IMG/VR virus record: IMGVR_UViG_3300048836_000061
Location: 1 to 28,832 of that record
Strand: one strand, 5' to 3'
From: a virus
DNA length: 28,832 bases
Shown in pieces: positions 5,799-14,379 of the stretch (position 1 is the stretch's first letter; each line of letters begins with the position of its first letter). The notes beneath the pieces were generated by a model, which had not been told where the DNA came from, ran no database searches, and saw only the letters and a list, made by a program, of their open reading frames with translations. Made by a program: the position numbers and the translations under genes.

Positions 5799-6233
5799 TC
5801 ACAAGTCCTTGCACGCCGGCAGCGGGTAGCGCTCACCCGTGAGCGCCTTGTATTCCTGCTCGCCCTCTTCGATATCCTTCTCCATCCGCGAGCGCATGTC
5901 GTGGTCGGTCGTCGAGCAGCGCAGCCGGTTCAGGTCGCGAAGCTGCGAGGCGATCTGTCCGACCAGAATCCGTTTGCTGATCGCCTCAGTGCGCGCCACC
6001 TTCTCGGACACCTGCCCGAGCTCGGCGCGGATCGGCTCCACCGCGCTCTGGATCTTGTCGTCCACCTCGCCCGCGAACACGAACCCCGACAGCCCCCACG
6101 GCGCGAGCAGCCCGCACGCCCAGGCAATGTGAACCGTCACGACGATGCGGAACCCGAGGCGCAGCATGTGCGCGCGTTCCTCGGGCGTGGCATCGACCAT
6201 GAACGCGCTGAAGAAATCTTTCAGGAAGCCCAT
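5799..6233 (-). CDS. Membrane protein with C-terminal coiled coil, lysis-associated
   Basis: 144 residues. A short cytoplasmic N-terminus (MGFLKDFFSAFMVDATPEER) precedes a hydrophobic stretch at about 27-52 (GFRIVVTVHIAWACGLL and WGLSGFVFAG), which may be one long or two short membrane helices. The rest is a helical, charged domain (VDDKIQSAVEPIRAELGQVSEKVARTEAIS, then LRDLNRLRCSTTDHDMRSRMEKDIEEGEQEY). The gene is first in the lysis group, with AAGGAA before its ATG, and abuts the endolysin gene. It could act as a holin, an antiholin or a virion-associated membrane protein; I do not recognise a specific family. Confidence 0.65.
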   Translation of the reverse strand: MGFLKDFFSAFMVDATPEERAHMLRLGFRIVVTVHIAWACGLLAPWGLSGFVFAGEVDDKIQSAVEPIRAELGQVSEKVARTEAISKRILVGQIASQLRDLNRLRCSTTDHDMRSRMEKDIEEGEQEYKALTGERYPLPACKDL

Positions 6234-6309
6234 TGGTTGTTGTTCCTTAGAGCGAGTAGCTGACGGAAATTACAGCGCATAATTGCAATGCCTTTGTTAT
6301 TCTTAATCT

Positions 6310-7101
6310 ATGAAATATGCCGCCGACTTGACCGGAAAGACCTTTACACGCTGGACCGTAATTGAGCGTGCCGCTAATCGTCGCGGAAAGGACGTAAAGG
6401 GCGCGGGCTGGCCAATGTGGGTTTGCGCATGCGCCTGCGGAACGGTTAGAAAAGTATCTGGGGCGAGCCTCCGCCGAGGTACTTCCAGAAGCTGCGGGTG
6501 TCTCGCTAAAGAGGTCACAAGCAGGACTAAGAAAGTTCACGGGCAATCCCATACGTCGCTGTATAAATCCTGGGCATCGATACGGCAACGGTGCATGAAT
6601 CCGAATAACCGGGCTTTTGCTGCGTATGGCGGACGAGGGATTAAAATTTGCGCCCGATGGGATTCTTTTGAAAAATTCGCGGCGGACATGGGAAATCGCC
6701 CGCGCGGAGCATCGATTGATCGCATCGATAATGACGGTGGCTACTTTCCTGAAAATTGCCGATGGGCAACAAAACGTCAACAAGCGAATAACCGCCGATC
6801 TAACCGAATTGTCGCGCTGGAAGACGGGACGCGAACCACGTTCGCCGAATTGATTCGCAGGCTGGGGTCTACTGAAAAACAGCTTCGCTACTATTCCAAA
6901 AAATTCGGCAGTGATGCCGCCGCCGCGAAGCATCTGAAAGACCACGGTGTTAAGCGCGTTATTACTCACTGCCCGCACGGTCATGAGTACACCGCTGAAA
7001 ATACCCGGATTTATAAGCAGCGACGTTTTTGCAGGGCTTGCGACCGCAAAAAAAATCAAAGGAGGCGTGACGAGAAAAGGGATCATCTAAAACTTCAGTG
7101 A
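6310..7101 (+). CDS. HNH homing-endonuclease-type protein, inserted moron
   Basis: 263-residue protein typical of free-standing phage HNH/AP2-type homing endonucleases. An N-terminal zinc knuckle (CACACG at 39-44 and SCGC at 61-64) is followed by the nuclease-like region [30 protein letters not shown], and [20 protein letters not shown] (135-154), then a helical DNA-contact segment and a second zinc motif ([15 protein letters not shown]...CRACDRK). Such enzymes cut a specific site and spread their own gene. It lies on the opposite strand to its neighbours, is visibly more AT-rich, has no obvious ribosome-binding site, and its 3' end overlaps the convergent PagL-like gene by 15 bases. All of this points to recent acquisition. 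The start [12 protein letters not shown] fits the family N-terminus. Confidence 0.85.
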   Translation: MKYAADLTGKTFTRWTVIERAANRRGKDVKGAGWPMWVCACACGTVRKVSGASLRRGTSRSCGCLAKEVTSRTKKVHGQSHTSLYKSWASIRQRCMNPNNRAFAAYGGRGIKICARWDSFEKFAADMGNRPRGASIDRIDNDGGYFPENCRWATKRQQANNRRSNRIVALEDGTRTTFAELIRRLGSTEKQLRYYSKKFGSDAAAAKHLKDHGVKRVITHCPHGHEYTAENTRIYKQRRFCRACDRKKNQRRRDEKRDHLKLQ

Positions 7102-7494
7102 AATTCCGACGATGTTCCACCCCTGATTGGGCCGGCATGAGTTCGCGCTCGAGGCGTGTCGCCACTGCGCGGCCCATCGTTCGGTGAATCGCCAGCGCGC
7201 GAGCAGCGCGAACGTGAACTGGCAACTCTCGCGGCTCTCGACGTTCCACCACTGGAAGCCGAGCCCTGCCTCGGCTTTGCCCCAGCCTTTCACCAGCATT
7301 GCACGGGGGCCGATCGCGTTCGGGCTGCTCTCGTAGTCGTGCGAATCCCCAACCAGGTCGAACCCGAACTCGTAGTGCGTCCCAACCGGACCCGCAATGC
7401 CGCCCACCGTCGCGCCCAGCGCCGGCACCTCGCCCGTCGCGATGCCCGCTTCGAGCATGAGCGTCTGGGCGAGCAGTATGGCGAGGATCGACAT
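7087..7494 (-). CDS. PagL-like outer-membrane beta-barrel protein
   Basis: 135-residue protein with a weak hydrophobic N-terminus ([14 protein letters not shown]) followed by alternating strands ([44 protein letters not shown]), typical of a small beta-barrel. The C-terminus [20 protein letters not shown] ending in LKF resembles the active-site strand of lipid A 3-O-deacylases (PagL): His and Ser spaced H-x-S, the PNxGxN turn, and a terminal Phe. In Pseudomonas PagL the catalytic set is His126, Ser128 and Glu140; here the position 12 after the Ser appears to be Asn, so activity is uncertain. The ATG overlaps the fibre stop (TGATG). It could modify lipid A or be a structural barrel; assignment is tentative. 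Confidence 0.55.
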   Translation of the reverse strand: MSILAILLAQTLMLEAGIATGEVPALGATVGGIAGPVGTHYEFGFDLVGDSHDYESSPNAIGPRAMLVKGWGKAEAGLGFQWWNVESRESCQFTFALLARWRFTERWAAQWRHASSANSCRPNQGWNIVGISLKF

Positions 7495-8141
7495 CAGTCC
7501 GAAATCTGGTACGTGATCGTCGGCCCGTAACCACCGAGCTTGCCGATGCCTTTCTCGTTGTCCGAGGTGTTGAACGTCGCCGACGCGCCCGACAGTTCCC
7601 AGTAAGTCGTTTCCGAAACGCCGATCAGCACGATCCCCGGCGCGCTATTGACGACGCCCTGACACATGAACGTCTGCACGTAAGTGCCAGTCAGGCTCGG
7701 GATGATGTCCGCCGGGATATTTCTCAGGTACGGCACGTTGTCGGTCGTGCTCGCCGCCAGATATGGCAGGCGCACGCAGACGATATTGCCGTGCTTCGTC
7801 CAGTACGCCGTGCCAGAAGCAAGTAGCGTGCCGCCGCTCGCTGCCGTGGCGAGTTCAAGCGTGAAGTTGCCGCTCGACTTCACCCCGTAGCGCGCGTCGG
7901 CGGTCTGCCGGTTGAGCGCGTCGGTCGCGGCTGCTGCATCGGCGAGGCCGGTGATCTTCTTGTCGTTCCACGGCGTGTCGGCCGTGGGCACGCCGTTGCC
8001 GTTCCTGAGCACGCACAACGACAGGCCCGTGGCGATGCCCGCCATCTCGGTGTCGAGCTTCGAGATCGCGATCGGCGGGCTGGCCGCTTCGGCCGCCCAG
8101 GTGTAGGTGAGGCTATAGACACCGGAACCATCGAAACTCAT
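7494..8141 (-). CDS. Short tail-fibre-like protein
   Basis: 215 residues starting at the ATG at 8141 (MSFDGSGVYSLTYTWAAEAA), preceded by AGGAG 8 bases upstream; the longer frame to 8306 overlaps the plus-strand membrane gene and is rejected. The N-terminus SPPIAISKLDTEMAGIATGL, and the following PWNDKKITGLADAAAATDALNRQTAD, are familiar as the virion-anchoring and trimerisation region of short phage fibres. The C-terminal 110 residues are beta-rich (GNFTLELATAASGGTLLASGTAYW and onward) and probably form the receptor- or solvent-facing domain. Its place at the end of the structural block fits a host-recognition fibre. Receptor unknown. Confidence 0.75.
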   Translation of the reverse strand: MSFDGSGVYSLTYTWAAEAASPPIAISKLDTEMAGIATGLSLCVLRNGNGVPTADTPWNDKKITGLADAAAATDALNRQTADARYGVKSSGNFTLELATAASGGTLLASGTAYWTKHGNIVCVRLPYLAASTTDNVPYLRNIPADIIPSLTGTYVQTFMCQGVVNSAPGIVLIGVSETTYWELSGASATFNTSDNEKGIGKLGGYGPTITYQISD

Positions 8142-8174
8142 GGCAAAGCTCCTGAATATGCTAGATTCGCGGAC

Positions 8175-8414
8175 GTGGACGGCCTCGCCATCGTTCTGCG
8201 GCCCTTCGCGGCCGTGCTGCTGTTCGTCGGCGCGGTACTCCTCGGCAGGCTCATCACGCGAGCCCTGCCCGCCGGCCGGCTGAAGCGCTGGCTCACGACC
8301 CCGCACGCACTCATCCCGCGCAGCGACGCCGAGCGGCGCGACCTCACGGCCCCGCTCGTGCTGATCGTCGGTACGCTCGCGGTGCTGGCGTGGGCGCTCT
8401 GGTACACGTCCTAG
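8175..8414 (+). CDS. Plus-strand two-helix membrane protein
   Basis: 79-residue ORF starting at GTG 8175 on the strand opposite to both neighbours and filling the 270-base gap between them; its stop overlaps the 3' end of the ejection-type gene. It encodes two clear hydrophobic helices, LAIVLRPFAAVLLFVGAVLL and APLVLIVGTLAVLAWALW, separated by a basic loop (RALPAGRLKRWLT) and a hydrophilic segment. There is no evident ribosome-binding site. The clean two-helix pattern and the lack of any minus-strand gene in the gap favour a real gene, perhaps a late-acquired membrane or superinfection-exclusion protein. The alternative is a chance high-GC ORF. Confidence 0.5.
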   Translation: MDGLAIVLRPFAAVLLFVGAVLLGRLITRALPAGRLKRWLTTPHALIPRSDAERRDLTAPLVLIVGTLAVLAWALWYTS

Positions 8415-10081
8415 TTCCCCAGCAATCCAGCGACACTCGCGCGACGCAGGTACTGCGCGGCGACGTTGCGGTACGGCTCGCCCACCCGCTGCTTGGCGGC
8501 TTCCTCGAGCGCCTGCGCGAGCTTCTGGGCGGGTAACTGCCCCGCGGCCGCACGCCGGCCGGTCTGCGTTCCCACCATGCCGAGCAGCGCGGCCCCAGCC
8601 GGGACGGCGACTCCCGGTGCAGCCCCCGAGGCGGCGAGCGGCAGGCCAATGGCCGCGAGCCGTTGACCCGTGGGCGGGCTGCGCACGTTCATCGTCGCCG
8701 TCCCGGCCTCGCTCAGGTCGCGCAGCGGTCCACCCCCACCACGCGCATACGAACCCTTCCCCAAGCCGCGATTAGCGCCCGCCACGGCCTCGGAGAGCTT
8801 CGAGGGCGTGAACCCCCCGGGCATGTCCTTCGAGCGCGCCACGGCGTCCTCCAGTGTCTTGTAGATGCCGTAGCGGCTGTCCGCGGTCCTGAGCGCCTGC
8901 AATGCGTCGGGTGGTAGCTGTGACTCGAGCGTGTCGGTGAGCGCCCGCTCGCCGTTCTTGAGCAGATCGGCGGCGGCATCGTCGCCCTGCGTGGCCGCCC
9001 TGCGGGCCTCGGCGCGGATGTTCGATCGCAGGTTGAGCAGATCGTCGCTCGAGATCTGCGCGCGACCCTTACCGGGAAGTTGCGTGATCTGATTGTCGAG
9101 CCACCGGCCCACCGAGCGGCGCGTAGCGTCGTCGGCGCGCACGTTGCGATCGAGTGCTGCGCGCACGAGCAGACCCGGGCGGTTGCCGAAGCTCGCGAGC
9201 GGGATGTCGCCGCCCGCCTGACGCATCACACCCGGGTAGAGCGGGAAGCCCTTCGCCTGGTCGTAGAGCGGCTCGAAGGACTTGTAGGCCGCCTCGAGCA
9301 TCTCGTCCGCCGGTCCCTGCGCAATGCGTGCGCCCGGCGCCGCGGCGGTCTGGGTGGCCGCACGCTGGAACGAGTTCTGGGCGTTCTCACGCGCCCCGCG
9401 GATCACCGGACCCACGAGCGGCACGGACTGCCACGACTCTTCCATCTGGTTCAGGATCCCGCCGGGGTTCATCTGGCCGGGGGTGAGATCCACGCCCTGA
9501 GCGAGCAGCCGCTCGGCCTCGGGCGTGCGCTTGACGCCGTGCGCGAGCTTGCCGAGCCCGGCGCCGGCCGCCGGCAGCGCGCCACCGAACGCGCCGCCCA
9601 TGATCGCCCCGGCGCCCTTCTCGCCAGGATCGGCCATCAGCGCGCCCTGCGCGGCACCTTCGACCACGCCGCGCGCGATCGGGTTCGAGAGCACCTTCGC
9701 GCCCATGCCGACGCGCCCCACCACCCCGGCACCGCCCATCATCAGCGGCGCCGTCGCGGCCACTTCGCCGATCAGCGCGCCCGTCTTGCCCGCCCCCGTG
9801 GCGAGCAGCGGAGCGTCGAGTTGCTTCGCGTCGGCGAGTTGCTGGTCGCTCTGCAGGCCCACGAGGTTCGCGGCGTGCCGTCCGACGTTCATCATGCCCT
9901 GCCCGATGCCGGCCAATACCCGCTCCCCGGTGCCCATGTCGGCCGTTGGATCGTACTGTTCGACGGGTGCCTGCTCTGCAGCCATGCGATACGAGATCAG
10001 CGACAGCCGCTCGTAGGCTTCCATGTTCCCAGCGCGCTTCGCGTTGTCGCGCGCCTGCCGTACCTGCTCAAGCGTGTACAC
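8411..10081 (-). CDS. Large internal/ejection-type virion protein
   Basis: 556 residues, GTG start, one base from the stop of the gene upstream (TAA-C-GTG). The N-terminus is helical (MYTLEQVRQARDNAKRAGN), followed by long Gly/Ala-rich hydrophobic stretches (GALIGEVAATAPLMMGGAGV, GAGAIMGGAFGGALPAAGAG) of the kind seen in phage ejection proteins that insert into the cell envelope. The central part is helical (SSDDLLNLRSNIRAEARRA, AADLLKNGERALTDTL), with a short C-terminal basic helix. Position after the tail genes fits an injected DNA-channel protein as in P22- and BPP-1-like phages. Assigned by composition and context, not by a specific domain. Confidence 0.7.
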   Translation of the reverse strand: MYTLEQVRQARDNAKRAGNMEAYERLSLISYRMAAEQAPVEQYDPTADMGTGERVLAGIGQGMMNVGRHAANLVGLQSDQQLADAKQLDAPLLATGAGKTGALIGEVAATAPLMMGGAGVVGRVGMGAKVLSNPIARGVVEGAAQGALMADPGEKGAGAIMGGAFGGALPAAGAGLGKLAHGVKRTPEAERLLAQGVDLTPGQMNPGGILNQMEESWQSVPLVGPVIRGARENAQNSFQRAATQTAAAPGARIAQGPADEMLEAAYKSFEPLYDQAKGFPLYPGVMRQAGGDIPLASFGNRPGLLVRAALDRNVRADDATRRSVGRWLDNQITQLPGKGRAQISSDDLLNLRSNIRAEARRAATQGDDAAADLLKNGERALTDTLESQLPPDALQALRTADSRYGIYKTLEDAVARSKDMPGGFTPSKLSEAVAGANRGLGKGSYARGGGGPLRDLSEAGTATMNVRSPPTGQRLAAIGLPLAASGAAPGVAVPAGAALLGMVGTQTGRRAAAGQLPAQKLAQALEEAAKQRVGEPYRNVAAQYLRRASVAGLLGN

Positions 10082-10082
10082 G

Positions 10083-11414
10083 TTATTGCCCCTGTCCGAG
10101 GAACTGCCCGATCAATGCTTCGTCGGCTGGCGGCAGACCAAACTGCCCCACGCCCGGGTTTTGCCCGCCCGCGGCTTCGAGCGGCGGCGGCATCTGGCCC
10201 TGCGTGGTCATCAGCCAGCGCCCGTAGTGCGTCTTGACCTTCTCGAGGTTCTTCTTGAGCACGTCCGCTGGCAGGTTCGGGTCGAGGTTCGCGATGGTGG
10301 CGCGCAGCGCCACGAGTTCCTGCACCGCGACCTGTCCGAGCGCGCCGCCCGTGGGCGATTCCTGGCGCATCTTCGCCAGTTCATCGAAACCGAGATTCGC
10401 CTGAATCGTCTCGACCGTCGCGGCGAGCGTGCGCGCGTCGGTGCCTGCACCCTCGAACGGCGCCATGTTGCGCGTCGCCGCGCCCATGAGTCCGGCCGTG
10501 CGCGGGCTCACGATCCCGAGCGCCTTGTCGATTTCGCCGATCACGCCCTGCGCCTTGATCGTCTGCGATTCGCGGCGCGCCTGGTCCTTCTCGCGCGTCT
10601 GCTGCGACTCGAGCGCCGCCGGCCCGCCGGGCATCTGCGCGACGTTCGGCTGCGCCGGGTCGGGTCGGTAGTAGCCCGGAGGCGGCGCGCCGTAGCGGTT
10701 GCTGCCATCCGGGTCGTAGGTGATGTTCGTGCTCGAGCGCCCTGCAGCGGCGAGCCGTTCCTTCGCCTCGAGGTAGCCCGGAATCCACTCGGGCTGACCC
10801 GTCTGCGGGTTCATGCGCATGCCCTCGGGCAGGCCGGGCTGCTTGGCCTCGGTGGGCCGCTCGGCGATCACGCGATCGCCTTGGTAGCGCGCAGACCCCG
10901 GCGTGAGCGTGTACGCCTCCTCGGCCTCGGGGTCCGCGAGCAGGCGCTGCAGCGAGACACCAGACAGCGCCGCATTCGCCGTGCCGGGATCCATGCCCGC
11001 AATCGCCGCGGCGAGCTTCTCGGCCTTGTCGGTCGGCACGCGCATGTCCTCGGGTAGATCGATCGGCGCCCCCGTGGGCTGGCCGAAGTTCGCCATCGGG
11101 GCGCGGTCCTCGATCCTGCGTGGCGCGTCCTTGTAGCCGCCCAACTGGCCGACCAACTGCTCGTTCGCGGCGCGCAGGCGCTCCTGATCGGCCTCGGCAA
11201 GCTTGCGCGCGTACTTCTGCGAACTCGCGGCAATGGCCGCCTCGCCCAACTGCGCCACTCCCTCCCACGGGCTCATCGTGACCTGCACCGGGCCGCGCTG
11301 ATCCGGTCCCCGCGGGCGCAGCGAGCGCGCCATCAGGGCATCCGCAAACTCCTGCGCGCGCTCGATCTCGCCTGTCGGTCGGGGTCCAGTGACGACTCGG
11401 ACGTTGCGTGCCAT
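10083..11414 (-). CDS. Helical internal virion protein
   Basis: 443-residue predominantly helical protein. The start MARNVRVVTGPRPTGEIERA follows GAGGGG and lies one base after the upstream stop. Stretches such as AAIAASSQKYARKLAEADQERLRAANEQLVGQLG suggest a coiled-coil N-terminal third, then a Gly/Pro linker region (MRMNPQTGQPEWIPGYLEAK) and a second helical domain (QTREKDQARRESQTIKAQGVIGEIDKAL; LRATIANLDPNLPADVLKKNLEKV). The C-terminal helix-loop profile resembles phage proteins that act as DNA-ejection or internal core proteins. Neighbours on both sides are of similar type. No enzymatic motif is seen. Confidence 0.7.
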   Translation of the reverse strand: MARNVRVVTGPRPTGEIERAQEFADALMARSLRPRGPDQRGPVQVTMSPWEGVAQLGEAAIAASSQKYARKLAEADQERLRAANEQLVGQLGGYKDAPRRIEDRAPMANFGQPTGAPIDLPEDMRVPTDKAEKLAAAIAGMDPGTANAALSGVSLQRLLADPEAEEAYTLTPGSARYQGDRVIAERPTEAKQPGLPEGMRMNPQTGQPEWIPGYLEAKERLAAAGRSSTNITYDPDGSNRYGAPPPGYYRPDPAQPNVAQMPGGPAALESQQTREKDQARRESQTIKAQGVIGEIDKALGIVSPRTAGLMGAATRNMAPFEGAGTDARTLAATVETIQANLGFDELAKMRQESPTGGALGQVAVQELVALRATIANLDPNLPADVLKKNLEKVKTHYGRWLMTTQGQMPPPLEAAGGQNPGVGQFGLPPADEALIGQFLGQGQ

Positions 11415-11415
11415 A

Positions 11416-12390
11416 TCAGCCCCTCATGCCCCATGCGCCGATGCCCGCCGAGCCGAGCCCGAACAGGCCCGACATGATCGCGTTCGACTGCGCCTGCTGG
11501 GCGTTGTAGCGGTCGAGTTGCGCCTGGTAGGCGTTCCACATGTTCCCGCTCACGTCGGTGTTCGCGGAGTTGACGTTCGCAGCACCCTCGAACTGCGGCA
11601 TGTCCACCTGAGAGCTTGAACGCAGCGCGTTGAACTCGTTCAGCGGCAGCGCGCGGTTCGCGTACAGTTCCTGCATCGTCTGCGCCCGCTGGCGGCCCGA
11701 GATGTCGGCGAGCATTCCGGTCTCGGCCGCACCCGCGCCAATGGCCGCATCGCGCGCCTGACCGTAGTCGAAGCTGCGCGCGCGGTCCTCATCGAATTTC
11801 GCGTTCTGCCACGCCTCGTTGCCCTCGGTGATGCCCTGGTTCGCCATGCGCGTGCGAAACGCTTCCTCGCGCTGCTGCCATTGCGGGTCGAGGTAGGCCG
11901 TCTGGCGGTTGTAGAGCGCGTCCTGCGCCTGCTGGCGCGCGGCGAGCAAGTCATCCGCCCCGTAGAGTTTCGGCGCGCTCGAGGTGTCGAGCGGCTGCGC
12001 GTAGTTCTCGCCGACGCGGTTCATCATCCCCTGCGCGACGTTGCCGAGTTCGCGCGACTGCGCGAGCTGCTGGTCGTAGAGCGCCTGCGCATCGGGCGCG
12101 AGCTTCACGTCCTGCCGGTAGATCGGCGCACCGCTTGGATCGGTTCCGGTCACGGTGAACTCGCTCGACCCCGCGGGGGTGTAGGTGTTCGTGCGGTTCA
12201 GGGCCGCGTTGTAGGCTGCGGTGTCCTGATTGCTGCGCGTCTGCGCGGCAGACACCACGTTCGGGTCGGGGGCTTTCGGTGCCTTGCCGCCCTTCTTGCA
12301 CTCAGCGATGGGGCCGTCGTACTCGTAACTGTCGGCCTCGAGCACTTCGCTCGTCGCCATGTCGATCACGACGCGGGTATAGATTTTCAT
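11416..12390 (-). CDS. Virion structural protein, podovirus tail/internal type
   Basis: 324 residues. The N-terminus KIYTRVVIDMATSEVLEADS and the next SYEYDGPIAECK is a segment I recall from several podovirus structural proteins. It is followed by KGGKAPKAPDPNVVSAAQTRSNQDTAAYN and a helix-rich, Gln- and Ala-rich body (QALYDQQLAQSRELGNVAQG; AYLDPQWQQREEAFRTRMANQGITEG). The C-terminus SNAIMSGLFGLGSAGIGAWG is short, hydrophobic and glycine-rich, as in proteins that enter membranes during ejection. The ATG overlaps the GNAT stop. I place it in the internal/ejection group with moderate confidence. Confidence 0.7.
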   Translation of the reverse strand: MKIYTRVVIDMATSEVLEADSYEYDGPIAECKKGGKAPKAPDPNVVSAAQTRSNQDTAAYNAALNRTNTYTPAGSSEFTVTGTDPSGAPIYRQDVKLAPDAQALYDQQLAQSRELGNVAQGMMNRVGENYAQPLDTSSAPKLYGADDLLAARQQAQDALYNRQTAYLDPQWQQREEAFRTRMANQGITEGNEAWQNAKFDEDRARSFDYGQARDAAIGAGAAETGMLADISGRQRAQTMQELYANRALPLNEFNALRSSSQVDMPQFEGAANVNSANTDVSGNMWNAYQAQLDRYNAQQAQSNAIMSGLFGLGSAGIGAWGMRG

Positions 12391-12803
12391 AGGAACCTAC
12401 ATTCAGATTTCAGCATTCCGAGCACCACCACATCTTCCCCAGTCACCAGCGCTTCTCTCAGCAAGCCCTCGCGCACGAATCCCAAGTGGAGATCGAACCG
12501 CAGCGCGTCGGCATTCGACGCCGGCACGTAGCCCGACACGCGCCGGCAGCCCAACTGCACGAACGGGTAGCGGAATGCCACGCGCAGGAATTCGCGGGTC
12601 ATCCAGCGTCGCCCTGGCACCGCCGCAATGTGCATCGCAATATCTGCCCCGCTGTAGAGGTTGAATACGACCACCGCCAGCAGTTCGCCGTCGTCCTCGA
12701 GCCCGATCGCTTCGCACCACTCGCCCCACGACTCCACATGCGGGATCCGCTGCCGCGCCCATTCGGCACAGCGGTCGCGCTCGTTGAGGATGACGCGGCG
12801 CAC
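12387..12803 (-). CDS. GNAT-family acetyltransferase-like protein
   Basis: 138 residues with the compact GNAT profile: GELLAVVVFNLYSGADIAMHI as strands beta2-4, VPGRRWMTREFLRVAFRYPF as the acetyl-CoA loop and helix region (the usual Q/R-x-x-G-x-G/A is degenerate here as PGRRW), and RVSGYVPASNADALRFDLHLGFVREGLLREA as the beta5-alpha4 segment with the N..(A)..F...lGF..EG signature. Small GNAT proteins occur in the structural modules of many short-tailed phages; their substrate is not known. GTG start, with only a weak ribosome-binding site after the upstream TAG. It overlaps the next gene by ATGA. Confidence 0.85.
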   Translation of the reverse strand: MRRVILNERDRCAEWARQRIPHVESWGEWCEAIGLEDDGELLAVVVFNLYSGADIAMHIAAVPGRRWMTREFLRVAFRYPFVQLGCRRVSGYVPASNADALRFDLHLGFVREGLLREALVTGEDVVVLGMLKSECRFL

Positions 12804-12807
12804 TCAC

Positions 12808-14379
12808 CTAAAGCCTCCCGCCGGCTTCGTAAACCACGTCCGTGGCACTCCACGTCACCTCGACGCCATCGGTGATGGTCTTGAGACGCGGCGCGAGGGC
12901 GAACCCCTCACCCGCCACGCCGAACCAACTGCGATACACCGCAGCGGCCTGCGCCCATGCGGCGGACCACACGCCACCCCACGGATCGCCCGCCCCGCCC
13001 TGGATGGTCTGCAGCGCCAGCGTGGCGTTCGCGCCGTAGTCGGTATCGACGCCCACAGCCACCTCGGCGGCCCCGGTGATCGACAGGATCGGGCGCATCA
13101 GGCTCAGTTGCTTCGTCTGTCCACGCGCCCCGAAGTAGTTGAACGCCTGCCGGCAGTCGGTCGAGATCGAGTCCCCGCCGTCTTCGCTGCCGCTGTCGGC
13201 GATCACGAGAATCCCCGCCCCGCCCATGTAGAGCGTGTCCTTTGCGACCCCGAAGCAGAACGCATCCCAGCCCGTGTAGCGGCACCACGCGCCGGTCTGG
13301 GTGTTCATCACGTACTGGCGCGAGGTGGAGTTCTCGAGCGTCGGCACGTTGCAGATGAGCTTCGAGCCCGTTGGATGGACTTCGATCTGCCAGCCGAAGC
13401 GCGTCCCATGCACGGCCACGTCGGCGTTGATGAGGTCGCGGATCTTGTCGCTGATCGAGGATGCGTTCTCAGCCCGATCACTGGCAATCGCACGTCTCAG
13501 CGACACGATGCCGTCTGCGCAGGTAATCAGCGCATCGGCGCCGAGCTTGCACCAGGCTCGTTGACCCTTGCAGACCGGGCGGCCGATGCGGAAGTGCGCC
13601 GCGCGCACCCAGTCGGCCGGCGTCGCAGGATCCGTTCCCGCGTAGGCGATCACCTCGCCCTCGGTCGAAACGAAGGCGATGTAGTCGGTGAGCGCGTCGG
13701 CCGCGTCGGTGACGGTCACGATCGAATTGAGCGACCCGCCCAGCTTGAAGAACGAGCCCACGTTGAGCTTCGTCATCGCGCCGGACTTCGTGCGCACGGG
13801 CAGGTAGTACACGTTGAACGTGTTCTTCTCCCCGTACCAGATCCGCTCGGCATAGACCGCGTTCGTGAACAGGTCGTCGGTGCTGGCGAGGTCGGCGTGC
13901 GTGAGCGTCGCCGTGCTCCACGTCGTGCCGTCGTACTCGAGCGCCGTGTCGGTGCCGTTCACCATCGACAGGAACATGCCCCCGGCCGTTCCATAGTTCA
14001 CGTAGTCCCAGCGCGAGTTCGTGATCGCCTGCACGGTCGGGCCGCTGCTACCCACCACGGCCGTCGAGATCGCACCCGCCGTCGTGGCGTCGATGATGAG
14101 GTCAACGGTCGTGTTGACCGCGACGAAGATCTTGGTGGCCGCGTGGCCGGTGTAGACCACCACCGTCTCGCAGTTGCCCGTGAACGTGCAGTGCGCCGTG
14201 TAGCCGTTCCGTACCGCCACGTCGGTCGTGCGCGGGAACCAGTTGTCGAGCACGAGCGCGTCCTCGGGCTCCATGTTCGCGACCGAATCGCGCGCATTGA
14301 GTCCGCCGATCGGCGGCGGCAGCGATACCGAGCGTGAGCGCGGTGCGCCGCGGGGCTTTTGGAGGAGGGCCTGTCTCAC
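12808..14379 (-). CDS. Large tail nozzle/stabilisation-type protein (P22 gp10-like position)
   Basis: 523 residues. After a basic N-terminus the sequence PPIGGLNARDSVANMEPEDALVLDNWFPRTTDVAVRNGY is the entry motif of a widespread family of phage proteins with WD/kelch-like propeller repeats that plug or extend the tail channel. The body is beta-rich with repeated strands (TKIFVAVNTTVDLIID, RIWYGEKNTFNVYYLPV, DTLYMGGAGILVIAD). It sits directly after the gp4-like adaptor, as the P22 gp10/nozzle protein does. GTG start in a GTGA overlap with the adaptor stop. The family is recognised from its N-terminus; the exact structural role is inferred from order. Confidence 0.75.
   Translation of the reverse strand: MRQALLQKPRGAPRSRSVSLPPPIGGLNARDSVANMEPEDALVLDNWFPRTTDVAVRNGYTAHCTFTGNCETVVVYTGHAATKIFVAVNTTVDLIIDATTAGAISTAVVGSSGPTVQAITNSRWDYVNYGTAGGMFLSMVNGTDTALEYDGTTWSTATLTHADLASTDDLFTNAVYAERIWYGEKNTFNVYYLPVRTKSGAMTKLNVGSFFKLGGSLNSIVTVTDAADALTDYIAFVSTEGEVIAYAGTDPATPADWVRAAHFRIGRPVCKGQRAWCKLGADALITCADGIVSLRRAIASDRAENASSISDKIRDLINADVAVHGTRFGWQIEVHPTGSKLICNVPTLENSTSRQYVMNTQTGAWCRYTGWDAFCFGVAKDTLYMGGAGILVIADSGSEDGGDSISTDCRQAFNYFGARGQTKQLSLMRPILSITGAAEVAVGVDTDYGANATLALQTIQGGAGDPWGGVWSAAWAQAAAVYRSWFGVAGEGFALAPRLKTITDGVEVTWSATDVVYEAGGRL

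Noticed and set aside
6283-6309. Promoter for the HNH gene (TTGCAA with an AT-rich -10-like stretch)
   Set aside because: Spacing puts the -10 at the start codon, so the match is not convincing.
6247-7086. Minus-strand ORF of 279 codons opposite the HNH gene
   Set aside because: It has no motifs, whereas the plus strand encodes clear zinc knuckles and an HNH-type core.
7494-8141. Diversity-generating retroelement target in the fibre gene
   Set aside because: No reverse transcriptase, template repeat or adenine-biased variable region is visible in the window.
9080-10237. Long plus-strand ORF (385 codons) opposite the ejection protein gene
   Set aside because: Arg/His/Ala-rich antisense shadow produced by high GC; the minus-strand protein has sensible composition and junctions.
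12661-14337. Plus-strand ORF of 558 codons opposite the nozzle-like gene
   Set aside because: Composition is dominated by Arg, Val and His with no domain; it is a shadow of minus-strand codon use.
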